This document shows positions 18,671-26,461 of a stretch of 64,000 nt of DNA, one piece after another. The notes under the pieces are model-generated. The model saw nothing but the letters and a program-made list of their open reading frames with translations. It was not told the DNA's origin and ran no database searches. The DNA is from Methylobacter sp. BlB1 (GTDB lineage: Bacteria > Pseudomonadota > Gammaproteobacteria > Methylococcales > Methylomonadaceae): assembly GCF_015476545.1 (NCBI RefSeq), contig NZ_JADMKV010000014.1, forward strand, positions 24,906 to 88,905, read 5' to 3'. Position numbers and translations under genes: made by a program. The first letter of the stretch is position 1, and each line of letters starts with the position of its first letter.

Positions 18671-20146
18671 ATGCACAGATCACTCTATACCGCCGCCGCT
18701 CTGGCGGTGGCATTGTCTACCAGCAGCTGCAGTTCATTGCAGCCTCTCAGCCTGCACTTGGCGAGCGATGCCGCCGGCGTAGACGGACTGAGATCCATTG
18801 AGTTTTCAGGTACCGGCCGCTGGTATCAATTCGGTCAGGCGCCCAACCCGGATTTGCCATGGCCGCCATTCCATCTCAAAAACTACACTGCCGACATTGA
18901 TTACGATACAGCCAGCGCCAGAGTACAGATCACCCGCAGCCAGGTCATCGAGCCTGGCCGCAATCGTCCGGCGCCGGTCGAGCAGAAAGCCGATCAATAC
19001 ATCAGCGGTGCGACCGCCTGGAATCTGGCCCAGCCTGCCGCCAATGCCGCCAATCCTGCGCCGGTCGTTAATCCCCAGCCAGCGGCTGTCGAGGAACGCC
19101 GCGCAGAAATCTGGGCCAGCCCGCAAGGTTTCCTGAAAGCGGCGCTTGCTCATCATGCAAAATCCGAAACAGTGGATGGCGGCGCTGAAGTCTCGTTCAG
19201 TCTGGGCGGGAAATACCGTTATGTCGGCACTTTGAACGCCAAAAACCAGCTGACCAGTGTAAAAACATGGATAGACAATCCGGTGCTGGGCGATACGTTG
19301 GTGGAAACTTACTATAGCGATTACAAAGACTTCGGCGGCATTCAATTCCCCAGCCACATTGTCCGCAATCAAGGCGGTTATCCGGTGCTGGACATCAATG
19401 TCTCATCCGTCAAAGCCAATCCTAAAGTAGACATAAGCGTGCCTCAGGAAGCCGCCAAGGCACCCAAAGTCCTCGTTAATGCCAATAAACTGGCTAACGG
19501 CGTTTATTATCTTACCGGCGGCACCCATCACAGTGTCGCGATCGAACAAACGGATCACATCGTCGTGATCGAAGCCCCGTTAAATGAGGAACGTTCGCAA
19601 GCCGTCATCGCCAAGCTGAAGGAAACTATCCCCGGCAAGCCCATCAAATATCTGATCAACACCCATGCCCACTTTGACCATGCCGGCGGCTTGCGTACGT
19701 TTGTCGATGAAGGCGCCACCATCGTCACGCATCAGCCAAACCAGGCTTATTATCAAAAGATCTGGACGAATCCGCACAGCATCCATCCCGACCGGCTGGC
19801 TAAATCAAGCAAGCCAGCGAACTTTGAAAGCTTTACCGGCAAACGCGTACTGACGGACGGCAAGCGCAGTATCGAGATTCATTCGCTTGCCGACAATAGT
19901 CATAATGATGCGTTCGTGCTGGTCTATTTGCCCGCTGAAAAAATCCTGATCGAAGCCGACGCTTATACGCCTTTGGCCGCCAACGCGCCGTTGCCGGCTG
20001 TGCCGAATCCGTATTCGGTGAACTTGTACGAGAACATTCAAAAATTGAAACTGGATGTCGGCCAGATTGCCGCCTTGCATGGGCCGCGTGTAGCGACATT
20101 GGCCGACCTGCGCAGTGCCATCGGCATAAGTAGGGCTTCCAGATAA
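18671..20146 (+). CDS. MBL-fold metallo-hydrolase, exported (lipoprotein-like N-terminus)
   Basis: The 491-residue protein starts with a hydrophobic signal ending STSSCSSLQ; the Cys may be lipidated, although the -3 residue is not ideal. The first ~250 residues have no assigned fold and are rich in Ala/Pro. The C-terminal metallo-beta-lactamase domain shows TGGTHHSVAIE and the metal-binding motif NTHAHFDHAGGL (~328-340). SLADNSHNDAFVLVYLP and LIEADAYTP supply later metal ligands, and LHGPRV closes the domain. The likely role is a zinc-dependent hydrolase in the periplasm or at the outer membrane; substrate unknown. AGGAG precedes the ATG. It is followed by the repeat-containing region, with which it is probably not co-transcribed. 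Confidence 0.85.
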   Translation: MHRSLYTAAALAVALSTSSCSSLQPLSLHLASDAAGVDGLRSIEFSGTGRWYQFGQAPNPDLPWPPFHLKNYTADIDYDTASARVQITRSQVIEPGRNRPAPVEQKADQYISGATAWNLAQPAANAANPAPVVNPQPAAVEERRAEIWASPQGFLKAALAHHAKSETVDGGAEVSFSLGGKYRYVGTLNAKNQLTSVKTWIDNPVLGDTLVETYYSDYKDFGGIQFPSHIVRNQGGYPVLDINVSSVKANPKVDISVPQEAAKAPKVLVNANKLANGVYYLTGGTHHSVAIEQTDHIVVIEAPLNEERSQAVIAKLKETIPGKPIKYLINTHAHFDHAGGLRTFVDEGATIVTHQPNQAYYQKIWTNPHSIHPDRLAKSSKPANFESFTGKRVLTDGKRSIEIHSLADNSHNDAFVLVYLPAEKILIEADAYTPLAANAPLPAVPNPYSVNLYENIQKLKLDVGQIAALHGPRVATLADLRSAIGISRASR

Positions 20147-20290
20147 GCCGTGTAAGGATCGAGGCTGAGGAATGAAACTTTGGACTCGATCCTGCCTGCC
20201 TCGTATAGGCGCCACCAATGGTTGTGCTGCCTTAGCAAGATGGCACGTTGTTCGGGTAAGCGGTTCTGTTGCGTGAATTTCCTTCGAGAG

Positions 20291-20426
20291 CGAAGGGTGG
20301 TTTCGCGTAGCAAACCGCCATTTCCAACAGGCCAGCAATATTGCAGAATATTACGGTTTTAAAGCTCCGGTTATTGATGGATTGCCTAGGCGAATCCGCT
20401 CTATAATTCATCCGTCATACGACCAT
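20291..20426. repeat. Degenerate repeat unit, copy A (left of the M23 gene)
   Basis: The unit begins with a hairpin whose arms are GGTGGTTTCGC (20296-20306) and GCAAACCGCC (20310-20319). It continues with AAACCGCCATTTCCA, GGCCAG, and an ending ATTCATCCGTCATACGACCA. Copy B at 21441-21571 matches in the same order and orientation. Another hairpin, CCTTCG AGAG CGAAGG (20281-20296), abuts the left end. The unit resembles REP-type palindromes but is longer than a usual REP. Confidence 0.55.
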
Positions 20427-20490
20427 GCCCAACGGTTGTGCCGTTGGGTGTCCCTCACACTATGCGCTCCGGCGCCCGGTTACCTCCAAT

Positions 20491-20497
20491 GTTAAAC
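20491..20497 (+). other. attC-like recombination core (GTTRRRY) at the start of the M23 gene
   Basis: Seen: GTTAAAC at 20491-20497 followed by GTTATG, with the ATG at 20501 as probable start. Integron gene cassettes often begin GTTRRRC followed closely by a start codon. A hairpin CCCAACGG TTGTG CCGTTGGG lies upstream (about 20429-20449). No integrase gene is in the window and the upstream arms do not pair well, so this is only suggestive. Confidence 0.25.
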
Positions 20498-20500
20498 GTT

Positions 20501-21199
20501 ATGAGAGCAGAGCCAGAACCAGTCATTGTGGATTTCCCGCTGCGTGGGGAATGGGTGGCTGCGTATACCCCGGCAGAGCAGATACCGAGCCATGGTAGCG
20601 ATCAGCTCGGCCAACGGTTCGCATATGACTTCGTGCGAATCCAAAGAGATGAGAAGGGCTGGAAATTCTTCCGTCCCCCAATCATTGCCTATGCCTTGTT
20701 CGGAGTCAGGCTTAAGGATTGTTATGGTTGGGGCGAGCCGATCTATGCACCTTTCGATGGCGTGGTGATCTCCGCCAACGACGGATGGCCCGAAAGGAAA
20801 CGATTGCATTTCCTGCGGGATACGGCAGTGGTTCTCAAGAATGGGCTGTTCTTCAACCTGGAGAAGCCCGGCGACCTCAGGTCGGTTGTTGGCAACCACG
20901 TAGTTCTCAAAATGAGGGGCAGGGAGGTTTACGCTTTCTTCGCTCATGCGCGGCTTGATTCTGTGCGGGTTCATGAAGGCGATCATATAAAGTGCGGCCA
21001 GTATCTCGCAGATGTCGGGCACTCAGGCAACTCCACAGCGCCGCATCTCCACTTCCAGCTCATGGACAGGGCCAACATCCTCGAAGCACAAGGCGTGCCG
21101 TGTGGATTCCGGGCATACCAGGCACTGATCGATGGCGTATGGAGGGAGGTTAAAGAGGGAATTCCGGGCAAGAGGGAATTCATCAGATATGGCGAATAA
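20501..21199 (+). CDS. M23-family (LytM/NlpD-like) metallopeptidase
   Basis: This is a 232-residue protein if started at ATG 20501; earlier in-frame ATGs at 20438 and 20489 would add a low-quality leader. The M23 fold is clear. SHGSDQLGQRFAYDF supplies the first metal ligands (His and Asp), and GEPIYAPFDGVVISANDG is the barrel core. NHVVLKMRGREVYAFFAHA follows, then GDHIKCGQYLADVGHSGNS and the terminal APHLHFQL zinc motif. No signal peptide or membrane helix is seen, unusual for an enzyme acting on peptidoglycan; the substrate may be another peptide. The gene sits between two degenerate repeats, its start abuts a GTTRRRY site and its stop merges with an attC-like hairpin, so it looks like a captured gene cassette. 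Confidence 0.8.
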   Translation: MRAEPEPVIVDFPLRGEWVAAYTPAEQIPSHGSDQLGQRFAYDFVRIQRDEKGWKFFRPPIIAYALFGVRLKDCYGWGEPIYAPFDGVVISANDGWPERKRLHFLRDTAVVLKNGLFFNLEKPGDLRSVVGNHVVLKMRGREVYAFFAHARLDSVRVHEGDHIKCGQYLADVGHSGNSTAPHLHFQLMDRANILEAQGVPCGFRAYQALIDGVWREVKEGIPGKREFIRYGE

Positions 21200-21262
21200 C
21201 ATGTCGCTGAACCGGATGCCGCGTCGCGACGCGGCTCCGTGCCGATTGCCTCTGCGTTGAGC
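21194..21262 (+). other. Candidate degenerate attC-like site after the M23 gene
   Basis: Seen: the stop codon lies inside GAATAAC (21194-21200). A perfect 18-bp palindrome made of GCCGCGTCG and CGACGCGGC occupies 21218-21235, extended by CGGA/TCCG. GTTGAGC (21256-21262) fits GTTRRRY. Total length 69 bp is in the attC range. The left core ends in AAC as required but is otherwise off-consensus, and the inner L boxes pair poorly. It might instead be a simple terminator-like palindrome. Confidence 0.3.
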
Positions 21263-21440
21263 GGACAATTTGCGACCAATAGCAGCCGTCCAAAAATACA
21301 CAACGCCGACAGAAATTGGCCGGATTCCGTCAGCCAATCGACAACCAGAAATCGACTCTGAGCGGACGGTCAGGTAGTGCAAAATGTTTTGAACATTAAT
21401 ATTGCCGGCGGCAAGTTGCTTGGGCAGGAGATTACAGAAG

Positions 21441-21571
21441 CGTAGGGCGGTTTTGCGCAGCAAACCGCCATTTCCAGCGGGCCAGTAACATCATGGCACA
21501 TTGCGTTTTTCAGGCTCCTGCTGTTGGTGGATAGCTAAGTTTACTCAACAATTCATTAACCATACGGACAT
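21441..21571. repeat. Degenerate repeat unit, copy B (right of the M23 gene)
   Basis: Same order as copy A: a hairpin GGCGGTTTTGC (21446-21456) / GCAAACCGCC (21460-21469), then CATTTCCAGCGGGCCAGTAA, a TGTTGGTGGAT segment, and ATTCATTAACCATACGGACA. The two copies flank the M23 gene as direct repeats about 1.15 kb apart. ACTCAAC AATTCATTA near its end also fits the RYYYAAC left core of an attC. Confidence 0.55.
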
Positions 21572-21588
21572 AAACAGTTATGAGGTGC

Positions 21589-21906
21589 GGGATTAGTCCC
21601 GTATGCCGCGCCGAGTACCGGAGATTTCGGCGGGAATAGCCCGAAGGGGTGCGGCAGGGATGCCGCACGTTGACGAAGGGGCAGGAGCCCCTTTCGGCAA
21701 CCCCCGTCGAAATTGAGGAACGCAGGAAGCAAGCGGCATCCGGGCGGCCTTTTCTTTGGTTTCTTTCTTTTGGCCGCGCAAAAGAAAGAAACCCGCCTGC
21801 CGGTGCGGGAACCGGCGTTAGATCAGGCTTCGCGTTAGCGAATCATTGTTTTTTGCAAATCGACGCAGAGCGTCTATAGTTGAATTCCCACGCCGGAGCG
21901 TGGGAA
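21589..21906. repeat. Dense hairpin cluster (structured extragenic element)
   Basis: About nine hairpins follow one another in 318 bp. They are: GGGA/TCCC (21589-21600); CGGG/CCCG (21631-21643); TGCGGCA/TGCCGCA (21650-21667); AAGGGGC/GCCCCTT (21676-21693); a 15-bp perfect stem GGTTTCTTTCTTTTG (21758-21772) with its complement (21779-21793); GCCGGT/ACCGGC (21799-21816); TTCGC/GCGAA (21829-21842); GACGC/GCGTC (21862-21874); and TTCCCACGC/GCGTGGGAA (21885-21906). The loops are short (GGGA, AGGA, CGGA). There is no coding pattern. From memory, parts resemble extragenic sequences scattered in Xanthomonas, Pseudomonas and methanotroph genomes. It could be a structured RNA, a composite REP cluster or a bidirectional terminator. 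Confidence 0.6.
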
Positions 21907-21935
21907 CGATAAAAATTGACGCGATTGTTATACGA

Positions 21936-23114
21936 TTACTCATCAATAACAAACTCTTCTTGGGCTTTCTTAACTGTTTTTGGTCCAACACCATTTATCT
22001 TAGAAAGAGTGTCTGAATCTAAGAAGCCTTCTTTAATACGATGTTTAAAGATTTCTTTAGCTATATTCCGATTTACTGAGAGCAATACCTCTAGCTCATC
22101 TATGGTTGCGGTATTAATATTTGGTTTGCCTTTATTGGTAGTTTCTTCACTTAAGTGTTCCATAATATCAGCTATTACCAAATAGGTATGGAATACCGCT
22201 TTAGTTGCTTCCAACTGCCCAAGCTCTGCATGCACCCCTTTATTAGCTAGTTTGTTTATTTTCTCTAACCACGAACCCAAAAAGTCAACATGCGTTTTTG
22301 CTAGTGCTTTATTGCTATCCGACTCGATTGAAGCGTCCATGAAAGCCCATATTCTGTTTACATACTGGCCTTGCCCCAAAACCCTTCCATTTGTTTTCTG
22401 GTCTGATGCTGGATATAACTGGTCAGCAAGACCCTCAAGAAGCCTTCTGCAAGTAGTTAAAGCTTGTGACCATTCTTCTTCCTTAGTAGAAGAAACGGAT
22501 TTGAATGCGAGCATTAACTGCTCAGCAAGAACCGGATCTAGATCTAATAATTTGTCATCAACCGCATTTTTAAGTAAATCAAAGCAATTGCTAACGGTTC
22601 CTGAGAACTTTAATTCGTTGAATAACTTTGAAGCTACCTCATGTGCTTTTTTACGCACATAGTTAATATGCCTATTAAGATCATTTTTATAATAGGTGCC
22701 ATCATTGCCGCGTTTGGTTCGTATTAGATCTGCATATCGCTCTTCAACGAATCCAATATTTACGTAACCACCACCGCTTTTTGGGTACTTTGCCGTAAGT
22801 TCTTCGTTTGAATAATGAACTCCCGCTTTCAAACCAAGATTATCAATTTCTCTTTGGTATTCAGCCAGCTCTTCAACAACCTCTTTAGAATCATCTTCTT
22901 GCCTTACTACAAGAGTATCCACAAACTTTCTAAGAGCAGATGTATATTCTTGTTCACCCAGTTGAATTAGGCACCAAGTATGTATTTCTGTGTTATCCAT
23001 AATCACTGATGCTCTAGATATCTTTTGGACAGCAGATAAAACTGAACCTTTTGGTGATTCAAGTTCGTTTAATGCTTCCTCAAGTAAACGAAGTGATTCT
23101 TTTTGTTGTTTCAT
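21936..23114 (-). CDS. AbiTii-like N-terminal, HEPN-like middle, helix-hairpin-helix C-terminal protein; candidate defence gene
   Basis: A 392-residue cytoplasmic protein from ATG 23114, chosen because AAAAGGAAAGC precedes it; a TTG at 23135 would add seven residues. The N-terminal ~60 residues (LRLLEEALNELE, GSVLSAVQKISRASVIMDN, IHTWCLIQLGEQEY) resemble the AbiTii abortive-infection domain. The middle (~195-330) contains WSQALTTCRRLLEGLADQLY and INKLANKGVHAELGQLEA, like HEPN-type helical bundles seen in uncharacterised bacterial proteins. The C-terminus (~335-392) is a double HhH of ComEA type (PNINTATIDELEVLLSVN, LSKINGVGPKTVKKAQEEF). The gene is clearly more AT-rich than nrdJ next to it and is bordered by the hairpin cluster, consistent with horizontal transfer. 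Family calls are from memory; function unproven. Confidence 0.7.
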   Translation of the reverse strand: MKQQKESLRLLEEALNELESPKGSVLSAVQKISRASVIMDNTEIHTWCLIQLGEQEYTSALRKFVDTLVVRQEDDSKEVVEELAEYQREIDNLGLKAGVHYSNEELTAKYPKSGGGYVNIGFVEERYADLIRTKRGNDGTYYKNDLNRHINYVRKKAHEVASKLFNELKFSGTVSNCFDLLKNAVDDKLLDLDPVLAEQLMLAFKSVSSTKEEEWSQALTTCRRLLEGLADQLYPASDQKTNGRVLGQGQYVNRIWAFMDASIESDSNKALAKTHVDFLGSWLEKINKLANKGVHAELGQLEATKAVFHTYLVIADIMEHLSEETTNKGKPNINTATIDELEVLLSVNRNIAKEIFKHRIKEGFLDSDTLSKINGVGPKTVKKAQEEFVIDE

Positions 23115-23143
23115 GCTTTCCTTTTCGTATAACAAGTGATTTT

Positions 23144-23180
23144 CTGGATTTGGATAACATGCAAATCCAGTATGTTATCC
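23144..23180. promoter_or_regulatory. Interleaved palindromes upstream of the AbiTii-like gene (possible operator)
   Basis: Two inverted repeats overlap: GGATAACAT (23152-23160) with ATGTTATCC (23172-23180), and CTGGATTT (23144-23151) with AAATCCAG (23163-23170). Both are perfect. They lie 30-66 bp upstream of the start codon, where an operator or RNA switch would be expected. No adjacent regulator gene exists, so autoregulation by the HhH protein is one possibility. Confidence 0.45.
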
Positions 23181-23279
23181 AGCATTATTTTTAAAAGTTG
23201 TTCTTTATTCAATTTAAGCTCAGCAAGGGCGATCCGAAATTAGATAATCTACTTCATGCCGTTACAAAGCCTATTCCCA

Positions 23280-23957
23280 TCACCCACACTTACTCTCCCC
23301 ACAATTCAAACAAGTCATACACCCATCCATCAGCACCATAGCCTTGGTGCTGCATTTGGTGCAGAGCACAGCTTTTTCAGGAAACGCCTGGCCTTCCGAT
23401 GAACCATGCTGAGCTTCAAACTCGCGGCGTTTTTCTTCCAGAAACTGCTTCTGATGGTCGCTCATCACTTCCGGCTTGATCATGCCGATGTGTTTCAGGT
23501 GCGATTCAATGGCGTAGCCGATTTCGGCAACCAATGATGGCATGAACACGCCGCCTTTCTTGAAGTAGCCGCCGCGCGGGTCGAATACCGCTTTCAACTC
23601 TTCGACCAGGAAGCAGGCGTCACCGCCTTTTCTGAATACGGCCGAGATAACGCGCGTCAGCGCCAGCACCCACTGGAAATGCTCCATGTTCTTGGAGTTG
23701 ATGAAGATTTCGTAAGGGCGGCGCTCTTCATGTTCCGTGCCCTGGTTCAGGATGATGTCGTTGATGGTGATGTACAGGGCATGTTCCGACTGCGGCGTTT
23801 TGATCTTGTAGGTGGAGCCTACCAGCACTTCGGGCCGCTCGACGTTTTCATGCATGCGCTCCAGCGCCTGCTGTTCTTCCTGCTTGGCGGCTTCGGCAGT
23901 AGTTTCTTTGGTCAGGACTTTGTAGCCGACGATTTTTTTTGCGATCTTATGTGTCAT
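23280..23957 (-). CDS. nrdJb: Class II ribonucleotide reductase, C-terminal (small) component NrdJb
   Basis: The 225-residue protein corresponds to the C-terminal part of long B12-dependent reductases. It has a TSCPD-like domain (~45-160, e.g. SEHALYITINDIILNQGTEH and VISAVFRKGGD) and a cysteine-rich tail CTKCSTKAMVLMDGCMTCLN ending in CGESKCG, a probable zinc ribbon with redox-active cysteines. As in Pseudomonas aeruginosa, the enzyme is split into NrdJa and NrdJb. Here nrdJb starts 14 bp after the nrdJa stop, so they form one transcript. The tail should re-reduce the active site after each turnover. No frameshift signature is seen; the split appears to be an established two-gene form. Confidence 0.88.
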   Translation of the reverse strand: MTHKIAKKIVGYKVLTKETTAEAAKQEEQQALERMHENVERPEVLVGSTYKIKTPQSEHALYITINDIILNQGTEHEERRPYEIFINSKNMEHFQWVLALTRVISAVFRKGGDACFLVEELKAVFDPRGGYFKKGGVFMPSLVAEIGYAIESHLKHIGMIKPEVMSDHQKQFLEEKRREFEAQHGSSEGQAFPEKAVLCTKCSTKAMVLMDGCMTCLNCGESKCG

Positions 23958-23971
23958 GTCTGTAATCTCGA

Positions 23972-26125
23972 TTAAAACTTGCCGTAGTAGCCTTCTTTCA
24001 AGGCGTCAAACAGATTGGCGGCGGTATGGACTTCTCCGTCATATTCCACTTCTTCGTTACCTTTGAATTCCACCACATGGCCGTCTTCGAGCGTGAATTG
24101 GTAGGTGGTGTTTTCCAGATCCGATTCCTTGACCAGTACGCCCTGGAACACTTCCGGGTTAAAGCGGAACGTCGTGCAGCCTTTCAGTCCTTTCTCATAG
24201 GCGTATTCGTAAATCGACTTGAAGTCTTCATACGGATAATCGGTCGGCACGTTGGCGGTTTTGGAGATTGACGAATCGATCCATTTCTGCGCGGCGGCCT
24301 GGATGTCGACATGCTGTTTGGGCGTGATGTCGTCGGCGGCGATGAAATAGTCCGGCAGTTGCTGGTCCGGTTCCTGGCTGTAAGGCATCGCGTTGGGGTT
24401 GACCAGCGCGCGATAGGCCAGCAGTTCGAAGGAATAGACATCGACTTTTTCTTTGGTTTTCTTGCCGGCGCGGATGACGTTGCGCGAATAATGGTGCGCA
24501 AAGCTCGGCTCGATGCCGTTGCTGGCGTTGTTGGCCAGCGACAGCGAGATCGTACCGGTCGGTGCGATCGAACTGTGGTGCGTGAAGCGTGCGCCGGTCT
24601 CGATCAGTTGCGCGGCCAGTTCGGGCTCGATCTGGGCCAGTTGCTGCATGTAGCGGCTGTACTTGGAGTGCAGGAGTTTGCCCGGTACCTGATCGCCGAC
24701 TTTGTAGCCGTCGGCGACCATTTCAGGGCGTTTGTGCAACATTTCGCCGGTGACGGTGAACATCTGTTCCATGATCGGGGCGGGGCCTTTTTCCTTGGCC
24801 AGCGCGAGGCCTTCCTTCCAGCCTTCCACGGCCAGGGTTTTGGTCACTTCTTCGGTGAATTGCAGCGAGCGTTCGTCGCCGTATTTCATGCCCAGCATGG
24901 TGACGGTGGAGCCCAGGCCCAGATAACCCATGCCGTGGCGGCGTTTGGTGAGGATTTCATGCTGCTGCTGCGGCAGGGGCAGACCGTTGATTTCGACGAC
25001 GTTGTCGAGCATGCGCGTGAAAATGCGGATGGTTTTGCGGTAAGTGTCCCAGTCAAAATGCGCTTCACTGGTGAACGGCTTTTTGACGAAACGGGTCAGG
25101 TTGATGGAGCCTAGCAGGCAGCTGCCGTAAGGCGGCAGCGGCTGTTCGCCGCAAGGGTTGGTTGCGCGGATTTTCTCGCAGAACCAGTTGTTGTTCATTT
25201 CGTTGACCTTGTCGATCAGAATGAATCCGGGCTCGGCGTAGTCGTAAGTGGAGCTCATGATGATGTCCCACAGACGGCGCGCCGGGATCGTTTTAGTGAT
25301 GCGGCAGGCGAGCAGGCCGTCTTCGTTGACGATATAGCCTTCGTCTTTGCCGGGCAGGTCGCGCCAGATGATCTGCTCGGGGTTATTCAGGTCGAGCTTG
25401 TCCAGCTGGAGTTCTTTTTCGGTGATAGGGAATGACAGCGGCCATGGTTTGTCGTTTTTAACGGCTTCGATAAACTCCGAGGTGATCAGCAGCGACAGGT
25501 TGAACTGGCGCAGGCGGCCATCTTCGCGTTTGGCGCGGATGAATTCGACGACGTCGGGATGACCGATATCGAACGTGGCCATTTGCGCGCCGCGCCGGCC
25601 GCCGGCCGAGGAGACAGTGAAGCACATCTTGTCGTAGATATCCATGAACGACAGCGGGCCGGAGGTGTAGGCGCCGGCGCCGGACACGTAGGCGTTTTTG
25701 GGCCGGAGCGTCGAGAATTCATAGCCGATCCCGCAGCCGGCCTTCAGGGTCAAGCCGGCTTCATGCACTTTGTGCAGGATATCGTCCATCGAATCGGCGA
25801 TCGTGCCGGACACGGTGCAGTTGATCGTCGATGTGGCCGGTTTGTGTTCCAGCGCGCCGGCATTGGAAATAATGCGGCCTGCCGGTATGACGCCCTGACG
25901 CAGTGCCCACAGGAATTCCTTGTAGTACTGTTCTTGCTTGGCTTTGCCTTTTTCCGCTTCAGACAGCGCTTTGGCCACCCTTTGGTATGTTTCGTCCATT
26001 GTGGCGTCAATAGCGACGCCTTCTTTGGTCTTTAAACGATATTTCGTATCCCAGATGTCAATCGAAGCATCCTGGAACGGTATTTCGGTCACGGCATTGG
26101 CTACGACATGGAGTTTGGCTGTCAT
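23972..26125 (-). CDS. nrdJa: Adenosylcobalamin-dependent ribonucleotide reductase, catalytic component NrdJa
   Basis: This 717-residue protein reduces ribonucleotides to deoxyribonucleotides using B12. Visible class II features are TINCTVSGTIADSMDDIL, AGCGIGYEFSTLRP (active-site Cys region), SSAGGRRGAQMATFDIGHPD, the NPCGEQPLPPYGSCLLGSIN segment with a catalytic Cys and Glu, and SSIAPTGTISLSLANNASNG. It works aerobically or anaerobically in the cytoplasm. It forms an operon with nrdJb 14 bp downstream. Two NrdR-type boxes 31 bp apart lie 74-120 bp upstream, which indicates repression by NrdR when dATP is high. No cobalamin riboswitch is evident upstream. Confidence 0.95.
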   Translation of the reverse strand: MTAKLHVVANAVTEIPFQDASIDIWDTKYRLKTKEGVAIDATMDETYQRVAKALSEAEKGKAKQEQYYKEFLWALRQGVIPAGRIISNAGALEHKPATSTINCTVSGTIADSMDDILHKVHEAGLTLKAGCGIGYEFSTLRPKNAYVSGAGAYTSGPLSFMDIYDKMCFTVSSAGGRRGAQMATFDIGHPDVVEFIRAKREDGRLRQFNLSLLITSEFIEAVKNDKPWPLSFPITEKELQLDKLDLNNPEQIIWRDLPGKDEGYIVNEDGLLACRITKTIPARRLWDIIMSSTYDYAEPGFILIDKVNEMNNNWFCEKIRATNPCGEQPLPPYGSCLLGSINLTRFVKKPFTSEAHFDWDTYRKTIRIFTRMLDNVVEINGLPLPQQQHEILTKRRHGMGYLGLGSTVTMLGMKYGDERSLQFTEEVTKTLAVEGWKEGLALAKEKGPAPIMEQMFTVTGEMLHKRPEMVADGYKVGDQVPGKLLHSKYSRYMQQLAQIEPELAAQLIETGARFTHHSSIAPTGTISLSLANNASNGIEPSFAHHYSRNVIRAGKKTKEKVDVYSFELLAYRALVNPNAMPYSQEPDQQLPDYFIAADDITPKQHVDIQAAAQKWIDSSISKTANVPTDYPYEDFKSIYEYAYEKGLKGCTTFRFNPEVFQGVLVKESDLENTTYQFTLEDGHVVEFKGNEEVEYDGEVHTAANLFDALKEGYYGKF

Positions 26126-26461
26126 TGATAAGTCCCTGTGATTGTTGTGTAAGGGGATGAAAACAAGCCGTTGCTTTTGCGGGCAATTTATGCTTGTTAA
26201 TCGATATGTAGTGATTTATAAATAGGATAACACAATATATAGTGGTTATCGAGAAAATAATGAATCCTCATATGGTTAAAAAATGCTTGCAGGAAGACGA
26301 TTTTTTAATGTAGGGATTCTGTTTTTCATCAATTTTAGATTCAAAAACGCCTGGCAAAGTTTAGCGGGATTGCGCCAGGGCAGCGTGCGGAATATCGATT
26401 GTGGCGGCGGGTGAGGTCATCGTCTGCCTTTTGCAAGGCAGACGATGACAAGCAGAGTCGT
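26126..26461. other. nrdJ upstream region, with 15-bp-stem hairpin next to the permease gene
   Basis: This 336-bp region holds the NrdR-like boxes and, at 26416-26449, a perfect hairpin with 15-bp arms (GTCATCGTCTGCCTT and its complement) and a 4-nt loop. The hairpin is 12 bp past the stop of the minus-strand permease gene. It has no T-run, so it may stabilise the mRNA end or act as a factor-assisted terminator. Confidence 0.6.
26199..26245 (-). promoter_or_regulatory. Tandem NrdR-like boxes upstream of nrdJ
   Basis: Box 1 (26230-26245) reads ACACAATATATAGTGG, matching the NrdR consensus (ACACwATATATwGTGT) at nearly every position. Box 2 (26199-26214) reads AATCGATATGTAGTGA and keeps the ATAT and TAGTG core. 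Their offset is exactly 31 bp, three helical turns, as is usual for cooperative NrdR binding. They lie 74-120 bp upstream of the nrdJa start. Confidence 0.7.

Noticed and set aside
24311..25114. 267-codon open frame opposite nrdJa
   Set aside because: Antisense to a highly conserved catalytic region; no ribosome-binding site or family features.
26126..26360. Cobalamin riboswitch upstream of the B12-dependent reductase
   Set aside because: No B12-box-like sequence or long structured leader is visible; NrdR-like boxes explain the region better.
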